DNA from: Bacteroidales bacterium
GTDB lineage: Bacteria; Bacteroidota; Bacteroidia; Bacteroidales; VadinHA17
Reading direction: 5' to 3'
NCBI GenBank assembly: GCA_016715075.1
Contig: JADKBK010000037.1
Coordinates: forward strand, 1 to 13,494
DNA length: 13,494 bases
How positions within the stretch are numbered: the first letter of the stretch is position 1; each line of letters opens with the position of its first letter. Both the position numbers and the translations under genes were made by a program. Below are positions 1-10,413 of this stretch, in pieces. The notes beneath the pieces were generated by a model. That model made no database searches and was not told the origin of the DNA. It worked only from the letters and a program-made list of their open reading frames with translations.

Positions 1-38
1 CTGTTACTTGTATTTCCATCATATTATGAGTTATGAAG

Positions 39-209
39 TTACTCATTCAGGTTTAATACAAAAGTCAAAAATTGTTCATTTGCTTTTAATTTAATATACT
101 GAGATTTCTCAATTCTTTTCGAAACATCATCCTTTACATAGTCTTTATAATTTTGATATTCTTTCATAGTATTTTGTTTTGTTTTTAGATAACTAATAGT
201 TTCATCCAT
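39..209 (-). CDS. Possible small lysine-rich hypothetical protein, 56 aa
   Basis: On the minus strand an ATG at 209 opens a 56-codon frame that closes with TAA at 39-41. The product begins MDETISYLKTKQNTMKEYQ and is rich in Lys, Glu, Tyr and Asn, which could give a charged helix. It has no signal peptide, membrane segment or motif that I recognise. The region is extremely AT-rich, so a frame of this length could arise by chance or be the remnant of a longer gene. It would be transcribed divergently from the recombinase at 408. I assign no function. Confidence 0.3.
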   Translation of the reverse strand: MDETISYLKTKQNTMKEYQNYKDYVKDDVSKRIEKSQYIKLKANEQFLTFVLNLNE

Positions 210-376
210 TTTAAAGATTCAATTAATTATAGTATTCAAAAAAGAAAAAGTTTTAAAATGATTGATAGTTGAAAATTAATTTAGCCATATTTTACCAAAG
301 CGTATCTACTTTAGAGTAAACTTGCACTTGATACAAAATATTAGTGTATTTATTAGATTATACCCCTTAAATGTAT

Positions 377-384
377 TAGATTTG
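377..384 (+). promoter_or_regulatory. Bacteroidota-type -7 element (TAGATTTG) before the recombinase
   Basis: TAGATTTG matches the TAnnTTTG -7 consensus of the Bacteroidota primary sigma factor. It would place the transcript start near 390, just upstream of the ATG at 408, and it overlaps the alternative GTG at 384. This argues for 408 (or 399) as the true start. I see no clear TTTG -33 element at the usual distance, so the call rests on one half-site. Confidence 0.4.
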
Positions 385-407
385 TGGTGCATCTAAATAT
401 GATACGC

Positions 408-1040
408 ATGAACACCATTATTTGGAGTAGGGTTAGTAGCCAGTCCCAGGATAATCAGCGTCAAATTCTAAATCTTAAGCAAGTAGCCTATGAAAAAGGA
501 TGGACCGTAAAAAGGGTATTTGAAGAAACAGTTTCAGGAACAGTCAAAACAACCGAACGTAAGGAGTTCAATAAATTACTTGATTATGCAGTTCAACATC
601 AGATACAGCTGATACTTGTTTCTGAAATTAGCAGAATTGGACGTAAGGTAGTTGATATACTAACAACGGTAGATACATTTCATAAAAAGGGAATTGCTTT
701 ATCTATCCAGCAATTCAACATGATTTCTTTTACAGGATGGAAAAGAGAACCCGATGGTCATGTTGTTGTTACAGATGTTAAGTATCGGAGCCGAATTGGA
801 AAACAATCAACGTAAAGCTCGTCAACGTGAAGGTATTGAATTGGCAAAACTGCAACAAAAATATGAAGGCCGAAAAGTAGGAAGCAAGGCGGATAAACAA
901 AACTATTATCAAAATACTCGGCCATTGTAGACCTGATTAAGAAAAGCGATTTGAGTATAAGACGTATTGCTGGTATAACTGGAAACAGTATCAATACCGT
1001 TAGGAAAGTCCGGGAAATAGCTATTGGGCAGAATACCTGA
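408..1040 (+). CDS. Serine site-specific recombinase (resolvase/invertase type), two frameshifts
   Basis: This is a small serine recombinase of about 210 residues, which would cut and rejoin DNA at short dyad sites through a phosphoserine link. From ATG 408 the protein opens MNTIIWSRVSSQSQDNQRQ. Arg8 and Ser10 fit the R-V-S catalytic motif, and S-R-I-G-R at about 75-79 supplies the conserved active-site arginines. The first frame holds to about 735. Similarity then continues in another frame (NPMVMLLLQMLSIGAELE, then an E-G-R-K-V-G linker) to a false stop near 930. A second shift near 908, in an A run, restores a Hin-like helix-turn-helix (SIRRIAGITGNSINTVRKV) and the stop at 1038-1040. All domains of a normal-length enzyme are present, so sequence error is at least as likely as decay. 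The 384 GTG would add eight residues before the usual start. It is the only mobility gene in the window. Confidence 0.85.
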
Positions 1041-1192
1041 TAATTACGATAAGTGAGTTTGTAAGTAATCCTGACAATTAAGGTTCTCAGATTTAGAGAA
1101 AGTTAGCCAATGTTTACGGATATTCTTTATAAAAGCTAATTTTAACCAATAGTAATTCCTTATGCTTAATTTACTTTCTTAAATACCTTTCT

Positions 1193-2070
1193 ATGAATGA
1201 TTTAATAATTAAAGCCTCTGAGCTGACACCAATTCAGGAATACAATGGAGTCCTGTATAAAAGGGATGATCTGTTCTGCCCTTTCCAGGATGAAATGCTG
1301 AACGGGGGTAAGGTAAGACAGGCGATTAACCTGATTCATTATAACCTTGACTTGATTAAATCGGATTATCATGGTATGGTTGCTACAACCTCCCAGAAGG
1401 ACTTCCCCTCAAGGTTTGATCATCAGTCGGGTTGCACGAGCTTATGACCTCGGTTGTTTTGTAGGTTATGGTAACATAAGTGAAAAGACATTAGCGGAGA
1501 ACAAGATCATCCAACATATCCGAAAGAACAACGGTATTGTTGAATCAATTATTAATCAGGGTTTCGATAATGCTATTACAAGTCGGTTGAAGAAACTCCA
1601 ACAAGAGGGAACAGGTAAAACGATTCTTCATTATCAAATTCGGAATCGATGTCGAAAAGAACCCAGTTGTAGTTGATTGTATCGCTGACCAAGTTCAGAA
1701 TCTCCCTGACCTTGACAACCTTGTTATTCCAACCGGGAGTGGTATAACCGCTGGTTCAATCCTTCGTGGACTTCAGAAACATAAGAAAAAAGTTGGGTGT
1801 ATCTATGTGGTCCACATCTCTGGTGAAGATCGGAATCAGAAAATTCGTGAAATTACCAGATTAGTCCCCTATGAGTATATAAAAGGAACTGGTTACAAAT
1901 ATGCTAAGAAGCTAAAAGTCACAGATATCTGAGGGATTTTTACTGGATGAGGTATATGAAGCAAAAGCCTTTGATTGGATGCTTCACAACCTTGACCTGA
2001 GAAGAGAAGACCTTGTTCTGGTGTGTGGGGAATGCGAATTTTTATCGGTAAAGGCTATGAATCATTATAG
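1193..2070 (+). CDS. Fold-type II PLP-dependent enzyme (ACC deaminase / D-cysteine desulfhydrase-like), frameshifted
   Basis: This is a pyridoxal-phosphate enzyme of the tryptophan-synthase-beta (PALP) fold, closest in pattern to the ACC deaminase / D-cysteine desulfhydrase group. The first frame (1193 to about 1402) has YKRDDLF and LNGGKVRQ, where Lys40 fits the Schiff-base lysine. Similarity passes to a second frame (SPQGLIISRVARAY, GYGN, GFDNAI, up to about 1636). A third frame carries PTGSGITAG near 1733, the phosphate-binding loop, and runs to a false stop at 1930. The last stretch (VYEAKAFDWMLHNLDL) is in a fourth frame, and the exact C-terminus is uncertain: candidate stops lie at 2051, 2070 and 2155. 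The total length, about 290 residues, is normal for the fold. The substrate cannot be read from the sequence. It lies upstream of the defence genes but is separated by about 330 bp, so a shared role is not shown. Confidence 0.7.
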
Positions 2071-2396
2071 GCTTTTACTGGATTTAGCTGTAATATTATC
2101 GACTATCCAATTTGGTATCCATCATCATCTTCTTTCTTACTATATATTTTCCTGAGCATCTAATCTGTTGACTTAGTTCTCAATAGTAAGCTGTGAAATA
2201 GCCCCACCTCGCCATGATTTGTGAAAATCAATTTCCTAAGCTTTTTCTATTGACATATGTTTCCCAAAATATTGAATATTGGCGTACATTAGCCTTAAAA
2301 TGTACCAAGCTTCCATTTATGAAATCTCGAGAATAAATGATCTTGTTAATCATCCTTTGAAATAATGGAAAACAGAAGTAAGAGTAATATCCAATT
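2071..2396. other. Intergenic stretch before the defence operon, no gene recognised
   Basis: This region of about 330 bases is AT-rich and holds only short chance frames, the longest plus-strand one being 40 codons at 2214-2336. The operon promoter is expected here. I could not find a convincing TTTG / TAnnTTTG pair: TATATTTT at 2143-2150 is close to a -7 element, but the nearest TTTG (2111-2114) is 28 bp away, too far. I see no tRNA, riboswitch or clear terminator hairpin. Confidence 0.5.
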
Positions 2397-5300
2397 ATGA
2401 AAAACATTTTCGACCTCCATAAAGATATTCTCAGCGATTATAAACTATACATTGACAGCTTTATAAATATTGCTGATAAAAAAATACTGGATACTGTTAA
2501 AAAAGAGTTCGATTCAGGGAATTTATATCCTGAACCCCTGATACAATTTAATCCATCATTTGAATCAGGGGGCAAAGTTGAGGATCTGGTAAAAGCAAAG
2601 GTCTTAGTTGAAGATTTCAATGACATATTTTATGACGAAACGGGCAAATCCTGGTCAATATACAAGCACCAGACCCAGGCCATAATTAAAGGGAATGAAG
2701 GGCAAGGCTTTGTCGTCACTTCTGGAACCGGATCAGGTAAAAGTTTAACATACATCTCCACTATTTTCAACTACCTTTTTAAGAATCCAAACAAACCAGG
2801 CATCAAGGCAATTATCGTCTATCCTTTGAATGCCTTGATAAATTCACAGGAAGCGGCTTTGGCAGGTTTTGAGGATAACTACAGAAAGAGAACCGGTCAT
2901 GGTTTTCCTTTTACATATGCAAAATATACAGGACAAGAAAAACAAGAAGAGAGGGAGAAAGTAATAGCAAATCCTCCTGATATATTGCTGACCAACTACA
3001 TGATGTTGGAGTTGTTGATGATCAGAAAAACTGATGAAGATTTACGAAAATCATTTTTAGAGAATATTCAATACCTGGTTTTTGATGAACTTCATGTCTA
3101 TAAAGGCCGCCAGGGAGCGGATGTTTCATTATTGATCAGGAGAATCAAATCTGCTGCAGCTAACAGGAATATCATCTGCATTGGCACTTCGGCTACAATG
3201 GCTACCGGAACAATTGAAGAACAGAGAAACGAAGTCGCCAAAGTAGCTACAAGGTTTTTTGATACCAAATTCCTTCCTGAAAATGTAATTGTTGAATCAC
3301 TTACCTATTCAACCAAGGAAGTAATTCCAAAGAAAGAAGAATTACAATTAGCGATAGTTGATGAATTAAAAGAAACATCCAAGTCTGCTATTCTTGAAAA
3401 TCCTATTGCAATTTGGCTGGAAAGGACTATTGCTGTTCGAAATGAAGGAGACCATAAAAGACGGAACGATCCAAAATCTTTAAAAAATATAGCAGCTGAG
3501 CTTTCTTCCGAAACTGGTCATAGTGCTGAATTATGTGAAAAAAAGATTATCGAAGTATTGATATGGGCGGAAACCATTAACATAGAAAGCACAAAAGAGA
3601 AGAAAAAGGATACCATTCTTCCCTTCAAGCTTCACCAGTTTATTTCCCAGACGGGTTATGTCTATCTTACTCTTGAAGGTGCAGATAGCCGATTCATCAC
3701 ATTAGAACCTAATCCATTTGTAAAACAATCCGAAAACGAACCGGAAGTCCCGGTTTACCAGACTGTTTTTAGTAGAATAAGTGGTGAAGAGTTTATATGT
3801 GTAAGAAAAGATTTCGATGGGGAGAATGGCAAAAAACTTGTATTCAGGGACTTTAACGAAAATCAAAACCCAAGGAATGAAGATGATCTAAAAGTAAATG
3901 ATGGCGAAAAGAAGAGGAAGGTTAAAAGCAGGTTGCAAGATGATTACAAAGACGGCTACATTCTTTTCGACAAAGGCTATTTGTTAGATATTAATGAGTT
4001 TATTGATTTATTGCCTTCAGCATGGATCAGTAAATCGGGGAAGATTGATAGTTCAAAAGAATTTCTTTTGCCCAAAGAAATCTATGTTTCCAAGGATGGT
4101 TCATTCTCCGATAAACCAAATGGAGGCGAAAAGGCTTGGTTTATGCCTGCTCCCTTGATCTATGATCCAACTTGTGGTCTCATTTTTCAGGAACCAAAAC
4201 TTAGCGAAAAATCAAAACTCATCTCCCTTGGTAACGAAGGACGTTCCACATCAACTACCTTAATTACACTTCAAACTTTATTGGCACTATACAAGCATGG
4301 TAAAGTAATAAAGGAACAGAAACTAATGAGTTTTACAGATAACCGGCAAGATGCATCTCTTCAAGCTGGTCATTTTAATGATTTCATTCAGGTTGTTCAT
4401 TTGCGCTCCGCCATCGAAAAAGTTCTTCGAGCCAATGACGAACCACTTACCATATCTGAATTGATTTTTAAAGTACAGGATGCTTTAAATCTGCCTGAAA
4501 AAGAATATGCAGTTAACCCTTCTGTTAATCCCTCTCGTCCTGACGAAGATAATCTGGAGGCACTGAGAAATTATGTTTCTTACAGAATAATTCAGGACCT
4601 GAAAAGAGGCTGGCGTTTTATACTCCCTAACCTGGAGCAAACTGCTTTACTGGATATAACATATAAGAATATTGATAAGGATTCATCCGACGAAACGCTA
4701 TGGGACTCATAGTACTCTAAATGACTGGTCCCCGGATAAAAGAAAAAAACTTTTTACTTCAAGTACTGAATTATTTCAGGAATATGTATGCCGTGGACTA
4801 TGCCATGCTTAGGTATGAAAACAGGTTGCGGATTGAAGGCGAATTGAATCAACAGTTAAATAAAGAAAAGCTTTGGTCTCTTGACAAGGGTGAAAAATTA
4901 GATGCTCCAAACTTTCTTTCTGTCCAGGGTGCTGATAAAGCTACAAGAGAAACATTTATCCAGAGTATTGGCCCTTTAAGCCGTTTGGCTCGTTTTATAA
5001 AACATGAGTTTCGAAAAGCAGGTATTGAACCCCCTAAAGGAGACGAGTATAACACATTTATGACAAAGGTTTTGGATGCTCTGGCTGAAGTTCATTACCT
5101 AAAAAAGATTTCGATAAGGCTGAAAAAGGTGATAAAGATGCTTATCAGCTAATCCTATCAAAAGTTCTCTGGAAAAAGGAGATAAGAAAACTGTTATAAC
5201 AGATAAAACCTCATATGTTGCTTTAGATGAAGATATTAAAATCAGGCCTCATCTATATTTTCAGTATTTATATCAGGAAGATTTCTCAACACTTCCAAAA

Positions 5301-7588
5301 TCCTATATAGCAGCAGAACATTCTGGACAAATTAAAAATGAGGAGAAAATCGAAAGGGAAGAAAAGTTTAATGAAGCTGTTGAATTAAGTGCTTTGTATT
5401 GTTCTCCTACAATGGAATTGGGAATTGATATTTCGTCATTAAATATCGTCCACATGCGTAATGTGCCTCCAAGTCCGGCAAATTATGCTCAACGTAGCGG
5501 AAGAGCCGGTCGTAATGGGCAATCAGCGCTGGTTTTTACCTACGCTTCCAAAGTATCCCCACATGACAAACATTACTTTGCTGATCCAGTAAAAATGGTT
5601 GCCGGAATTGTGCAGGCACCCAGAATTGATCTGACAAATGAAGAGCTCATCCGTTCACATATTAATGCAACTGTATTATCATTCCTCAATGCAGAAGAGT
5701 TTAAACCTTCTCTGATTGAATTAATTGATATTGCTGGCGGCACCTATAAACTTAAAAAGGATCTGAAGGCAAAGTATCAGGATGTTATTGATTCCAGGTT
5801 TGCTGAGATAAAACAACTTGTTGGAAGGGTTTTGGCTAGCATCGAATTAAGCGATGTAAAGTGGTTTAATGAAATATGGCTGGAAAATCAGATCAGAACC
5901 GTGCCGGATAAACTTGAAAATGCATTACTGCGTTGGCGTAAAATGTACCTTGATGCTTTACGGCAGATGAATGAGGCTCATGAAACCCAAATTAGTCCTG
6001 TCATAAAAGACAGTGAACTCAAGAAACTTGCAGGAGTATCTTATGCAAGAGCTAAAGACAGAAAGAATCTATTAGAGAATCAATCAGATAAAAATAAGAA
6101 TTCAACTTTATCTGAATTCTATACATTCAGGTACCTGGCTTCTGAAGGATTCTTACCAGGATACAATTTTACCCGACTGCCCATTCGTGTTTTCCTTGGT
6201 GGAAAAGATAAGAATGAATCTATTTCCAGGCCTCGTTTTATCGGTTTGAAAGAGTTTGGACCCAATAACCTTATCTATCACAATGGAGGAAAGTATAAAG
6301 TAAACAGGATAACGCCAAATGATGTTTCGTTAGACTTAACCGAAATAAAATTTCCAAAGAAACAAATTATGCTTTCCTGGGTAAGGACGAAGGAAAAGGA
6401 AAGAATCAGGACCCGATTACAGGAACTCAGTTTACTGCCAGCAATATTGAATTGCACATCAATCTGATGGAATTGGAGGAAGCACAATCCGAAAATTCAG
6501 AACGGATTTCCTGCATGGAAGAAGTGCGTACTTCTGAAGGTTATGTTACTGAGATGTACTTAAACTCTGCTGACAGCCTGATGGATGCCACTAAAATTAA
6601 GCTGACTGTAGAAGGTGACGAATTAATGAAACTGTTTTATGCTCCGGCAGCAAAGCTTATCTTGTTAAATAAAAAATGGAAGCGTGGCAAAGAACCAGGG
6701 TTTGATATTGGAACAAAGTCAGGGTTCTTCAAGACTAAGAAACAATTAGAGCACCCTAATCCCGAAGACCCTAATGCTAATATTATGCTTTACACATATG
6801 ATACTTCCGATATCTTATATGTGCAGCCTATTAAATCTCTTGGGTTAACAGAAGAAGGTGTTATTACCATGCAATATGCGCTGGAAAAGGCTATTGAAAA
6901 ACAGTACAACATTGAGCCTGTAGAAATTGATGCCCGGTTGATGGGAAGCAATGAAAATAAAAACATCATGCTATATGAGTCAGCAGAGGGTAGCATTGGC
7001 GTTTTAAAAGATATAGCAAGGAATCCAATAAAGCTAAGAGAGTTGTTTTTGAAAGCATATGAAATCTGTGGCTATGATTATTTATCGAAAGAGGATAAGT
7101 TTCCTTTGCGGGCAAAGGCAAGTTACGATGATCTGTTATCGTATTACAACCAGATGGATCACATAAAAATTAATCGTCATTCCATTATCAAAGCCCTGGA
7201 ACTGCTTATCGCCTCCAACCCAGATGATACCGTTGGTGGTAGCTATGAGGAGAAATATGAAGAATTGAATAAAGGCTTGCACCACAAAAGCCCTGGAGAA
7301 AAGGTTCTACTGGATTATCTTTTCGAAAATGGATACCGTTTACCGGATTATACCAACTACAACATGGAGCAGTTCTATGTACAGCCTGATTTTGTATATC
7401 AGAAGGAAAAGGCATTGATTTTTGTTGATGGGGGGATTCATAAGAATTCAATTATTAAAGCAGATGATGAGAAGAAAAGAAAAGTACTGGAGTTAGCCGG
7501 GTTTGATGTGTTGGTTTGGGATGACACATCAGAGCCTGTTTCTGCTTTTGTTTCTGGTCGTCAGGATATTTTTAGAAAAGTTCGATAA
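2397..7588 (+). CDS. YprA/MrfA-family SF2 helicase with DUF1998-like region and C-terminal nuclease domain (DrmA+DrmB-like), frameshifted
   Basis: This is one gene of about 1,730 codons, read in pieces because of about five indels (near 4709, 4765, 5105, 5172 and 6382). It would be the main DNA-translocating ATPase of the system. RecA1: Q-motif-like YKHQTQAI (89-96), Walker A GTGSGKS (110-116, at 2724), DELH (230-233, at 3084), GTSATM (263-268). An insert follows with LPFKLHQFISQTG (409-420). RecA2: TDNRQDASLQAGHFNDF (647-663) is typical of the YprA/DrmA group, then SPTMELGIDI near 5403 and QRSGRAGRNGQ at 5490-5522. The last part holds a DUF1998-like region (YESAEGSIGVL, then DLLSYYNQMDH near 7127). 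From about 7298 comes a Vsr/DUF559-like fold (PGEKVLLDYLFENGY, VQPDF, IFVDGGIH). Zinc-ligand cysteines expected in relatives are mostly missing. The reading pieces are 2397-4712, 4721-5152, about 5178-6467 and about 6382-7588. DISARM usually splits these parts into DrmA and DrmB. The stop is 5 bp from the next start. Confidence 0.85.
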
Positions 7589-7593
7589 TTATT

Positions 7594-10413
7594 ATGATCG
7601 ATAGCAAATTAAAAAAACCGGGTAAACTCGTTAAATTCAGAGGACGAAGATGTGTTGTTCAGCCTTCACAGGATAATGACATCATCATGCTAAAGCCTTT
7701 GGGAGGTTCTGATGATGAAATGATCACCGTTTTCGAACCAGTTTTGCAGCATTTTGAAAAGATAGAAGATGACCAGTTTGAATTACCTGATAAATCTGAT
7801 TTAGATAGCTTTCTGACTGCAAAATTGCTTTACGATGCAGCTCGGCTCTCTTTCCGCCAGGTAAGTGGTCCGTTTCGTTGTATGGGGAAATTGTCATTTC
7901 GTCCTCGCTCCTACCAATTGGTGCCCTTAATTATGGCCTTGAAACAGCCAGTCACTCGGATTCTAATTGCTGATGACGTGGGTGTTGGAAAAACCATTGA
8001 GGCTCTACTCATTTTAAGAGAACTGATTGAAAGGGGAACTGTTAAATCATTTGCAGTGTTATGCCCTCCTCATCTATGCGAACAGTGGCAGCGGGAACTG
8101 GCTGATAAACTGGACATAGATGCCGTAATCATCCGGTCAAGTACGGTGGCTGGTTTAGAGCGGAAAATCGTTGGGGATGATACCCTGCATGTATTCAATT
8201 ATTATCCTTACCAGGTAGTTTCAATTGATTATGTGAAGAACGGCTCCCAAAAAATGCCGGCATTTCTCAAGGATACTCCGGATTTGGTTATTGTAGATGA
8301 AGCTCATACTTGCACAAAGAACCTAGACTTTAAAAAAGTAAGTCAGAGCCAGCAACGCTATGAGTTACTTGAAAAGATTACGAAAAACGACAAGCAACAT
8401 CTGATTTTGCTAACGGCTACTCCTCACAGTGGTAAGGATGGTGAATTCAAATCGTTGTTGGGCCTGGTGAATGCTGAATTTGAAAATTACGATTTTACAG
8501 ACCTCTTGACCAACGAGAAAAGAAAAGCCCCTTCCCTACCCGAACTACGGAAGAATTGCCTTACACTCTATCTGCTTCTTCTGATTATTATAAACTATAC
8601 CAGGATGTACTGAAGTTTGCCCGTGGGATTAGTACAGAAGGTGTTTCAGAGAACAAAGCCCGCATTAAATACTTTGCAGCACTTTCTTTACTCGAGGTGT
8701 GATGAGTAGCCCGGCGGCAGGCTTCGAAATGCTGCAAAAAGAAAAGTAAAAATCCTGGATAATGGTGAAATAACTGCTGAAGAGGTAAAAGATAACCCAA
8801 TTGTAGAACGTTGGGATGAACAAAGCGATTCCGAACAAATTGAAATCATTGAACGGGCAGATCTCTCCGATAATGAATGGAGTACCTTAAGTCGTTTATC
8901 CCAAAAAGCCTCCGAACTTATCAATATCGATAAAGACTTCAAGGTAAAGCGAGCCCTTGAACAAGTTAAATTTTGGATTAACAAGGGACAGAGCCCAATC
9001 GTGTTCTGTCGTTTCATTGCAACTGCCCAATATGTTGCCAAAATTCTATCTGATCATTTACCAAAAGATGTTGATGTCCGTTCCATTACCAGCGAACTGA
9101 GTGATGAAGAACGAAGGGAAAAGATTGATGAAATGGCCAAAAGCCAAAAACGTGTTTTGGTGGCTACGGATTGTCTAAGTGAAGGCATCAACCTCCAGGA
9201 TAAATTCAATGCCGTAATGCATTACGATTTACCCTGGAACCCGAACCGTCTGGAACAACGCGAAGGCCGTGTTGACCGCTTTGGCCAGCCGGGTTGGATT
9301 GACAAAAACGGTGTGAACCAAAACTCCATTGATATCAAAGTGCTATTTGGTGAAGACAATCCAATGGATGTGGTAGTCCTAAAGATTATCATTGAGAAAA
9401 TACAGCGTATTCAAAATACTTCCGGAGTTAGCATTGCATTGGCTGATGACAACCGTTCAGTGATGGATAAGGTATTAAAAGAGGTTTTATTGAATCCTGA
9501 ACAATCCAGGAATCGTTTTTCAAAGCAGATGCGTATCGATTTTGGACCAAGCCCTGAATTAGATGAACTGGATGTAGAAATAACCAATGAAATTGAAGCT
9601 GCAAGAGATAAAGCGGAGAAAATCCATTCCATTTTTGCTCATGATAGCATCATGCCCGAAGATGTAAAGAAAGACCTGCATGAAGTGGATGAAGCAATTG
9701 GTGATGTAGAAACCCTTAAAGCCTTCGTTTTGGCATCCGGTCAATTATTGGGGGCAAGGTTTGAACCAGTAAATGGAGGATACATTTTCAGGAAAATGAA
9801 TATGGATGATTGGATGGCTGATGCCCTTGGGCAAGGTGATAAAATTCATATTTCCTTCCAGTCTCCAACCCCGCTAGGTTACCGATATATTGGCCGTAAC
9901 CATCGGTTTGTTGAACAATTGTGTCACCGCCTTATTGCTAATTCACTGGATAAAGAAAGGAAAGGCCAGAAAGCTGCCAGGGCATCAGTATTCAGTTCCG
10001 ATGCTGTTCAAACGCAAACAACCTTAATTCAGTTCAGGGTCCGTAATGTAATTCGTGAAGTTGCGAAGCAGCACGAAATGGTTTCGGAAGAAATGTTTTT
10101 ATGGGGCTACGAGCAAACCCCTGAAGGCATAAACACTTTGCAAGTTGAAGATTGCAAAAGGCTTTTACATACATTAAGTGCATTGGATATTAGCAGGGAA
10201 AGGCAGGAACTTATCTTTGAAAAGGAGTTGCAACACTTTGAAGAATTACACCCTGATTTTATTAAAGTAGTGGCTGACCGAGCAGAAGAATTAGTTAAAG
10301 CCCATACCCGGTTTGCTAAATACCTGGGAGCAAGAAGATATGAGGCAGTTACACCTGTTTTGCCCCCCGATATCTTAGGTGTGTACGTTTTGATTCCGAA
10401 TCCTAAATTTTAA
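7594..10413 (+). CDS. drmD: DrmD-like SNF2-family helicase (DISARM class 1 type), frameshifted
   Basis: This is a SNF2/Rad54-type SF2 ATPase of about 940 residues, the expected size for DrmD, predicted to translocate on double-stranded DNA. The N-terminal half holds RPRSYQLVPL (103-112), Walker A DVGVGKT (128-134), PPHLCEQW (158-165), DEAH (235-238) and TATPHSG (274-280). The frame is lost near 8550 (false stop 8611-8613). Similarity continues as ELPYTLSASSDYYKLYQDV (from 8553), then GVMSSPAAGFEMLQ (from 8696), then KRKVKILDNGE onward, back in the first frame. The C-terminal half has VFCRFIATAQYVAKIL (9001), ATDCLSEGINLQ and QREGRVDRFGQ (9256-9288). It ends with VLPPDILGVYVLIP, a natural C-terminus. 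It starts 5 bp after the preceding helicase, and its TAA overlaps the next ATG. The symbol reflects similarity to DrmD by motif and context; no search was run. Confidence 0.82.

Noticed and set aside
2139..2150. Possible -7 promoter element TATATTTT for the defence operon
   Set aside because: The nearest TTTG lies 28 bp upstream, outside normal spacing, and the element is about 250 bp from the start codon.
2214..2336. 40-codon plus-strand frame in the gap before the helicase
   Set aside because: It has no ribosome-binding sequence or recognisable motif, and its length is expected by chance in AT-rich DNA.
4700..5180. Programmed ribosomal frameshifting in the large helicase
   Set aside because: Several shifts in both directions occur within 500 bp, and similar breaks occur in unrelated genes. 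No single slippery site plus structure explains them.
7206..7451. 81-codon minus-strand frame opposite the DUF1998/nuclease region
   Set aside because: It is a shadow of the strongly supported plus-strand coding sequence.
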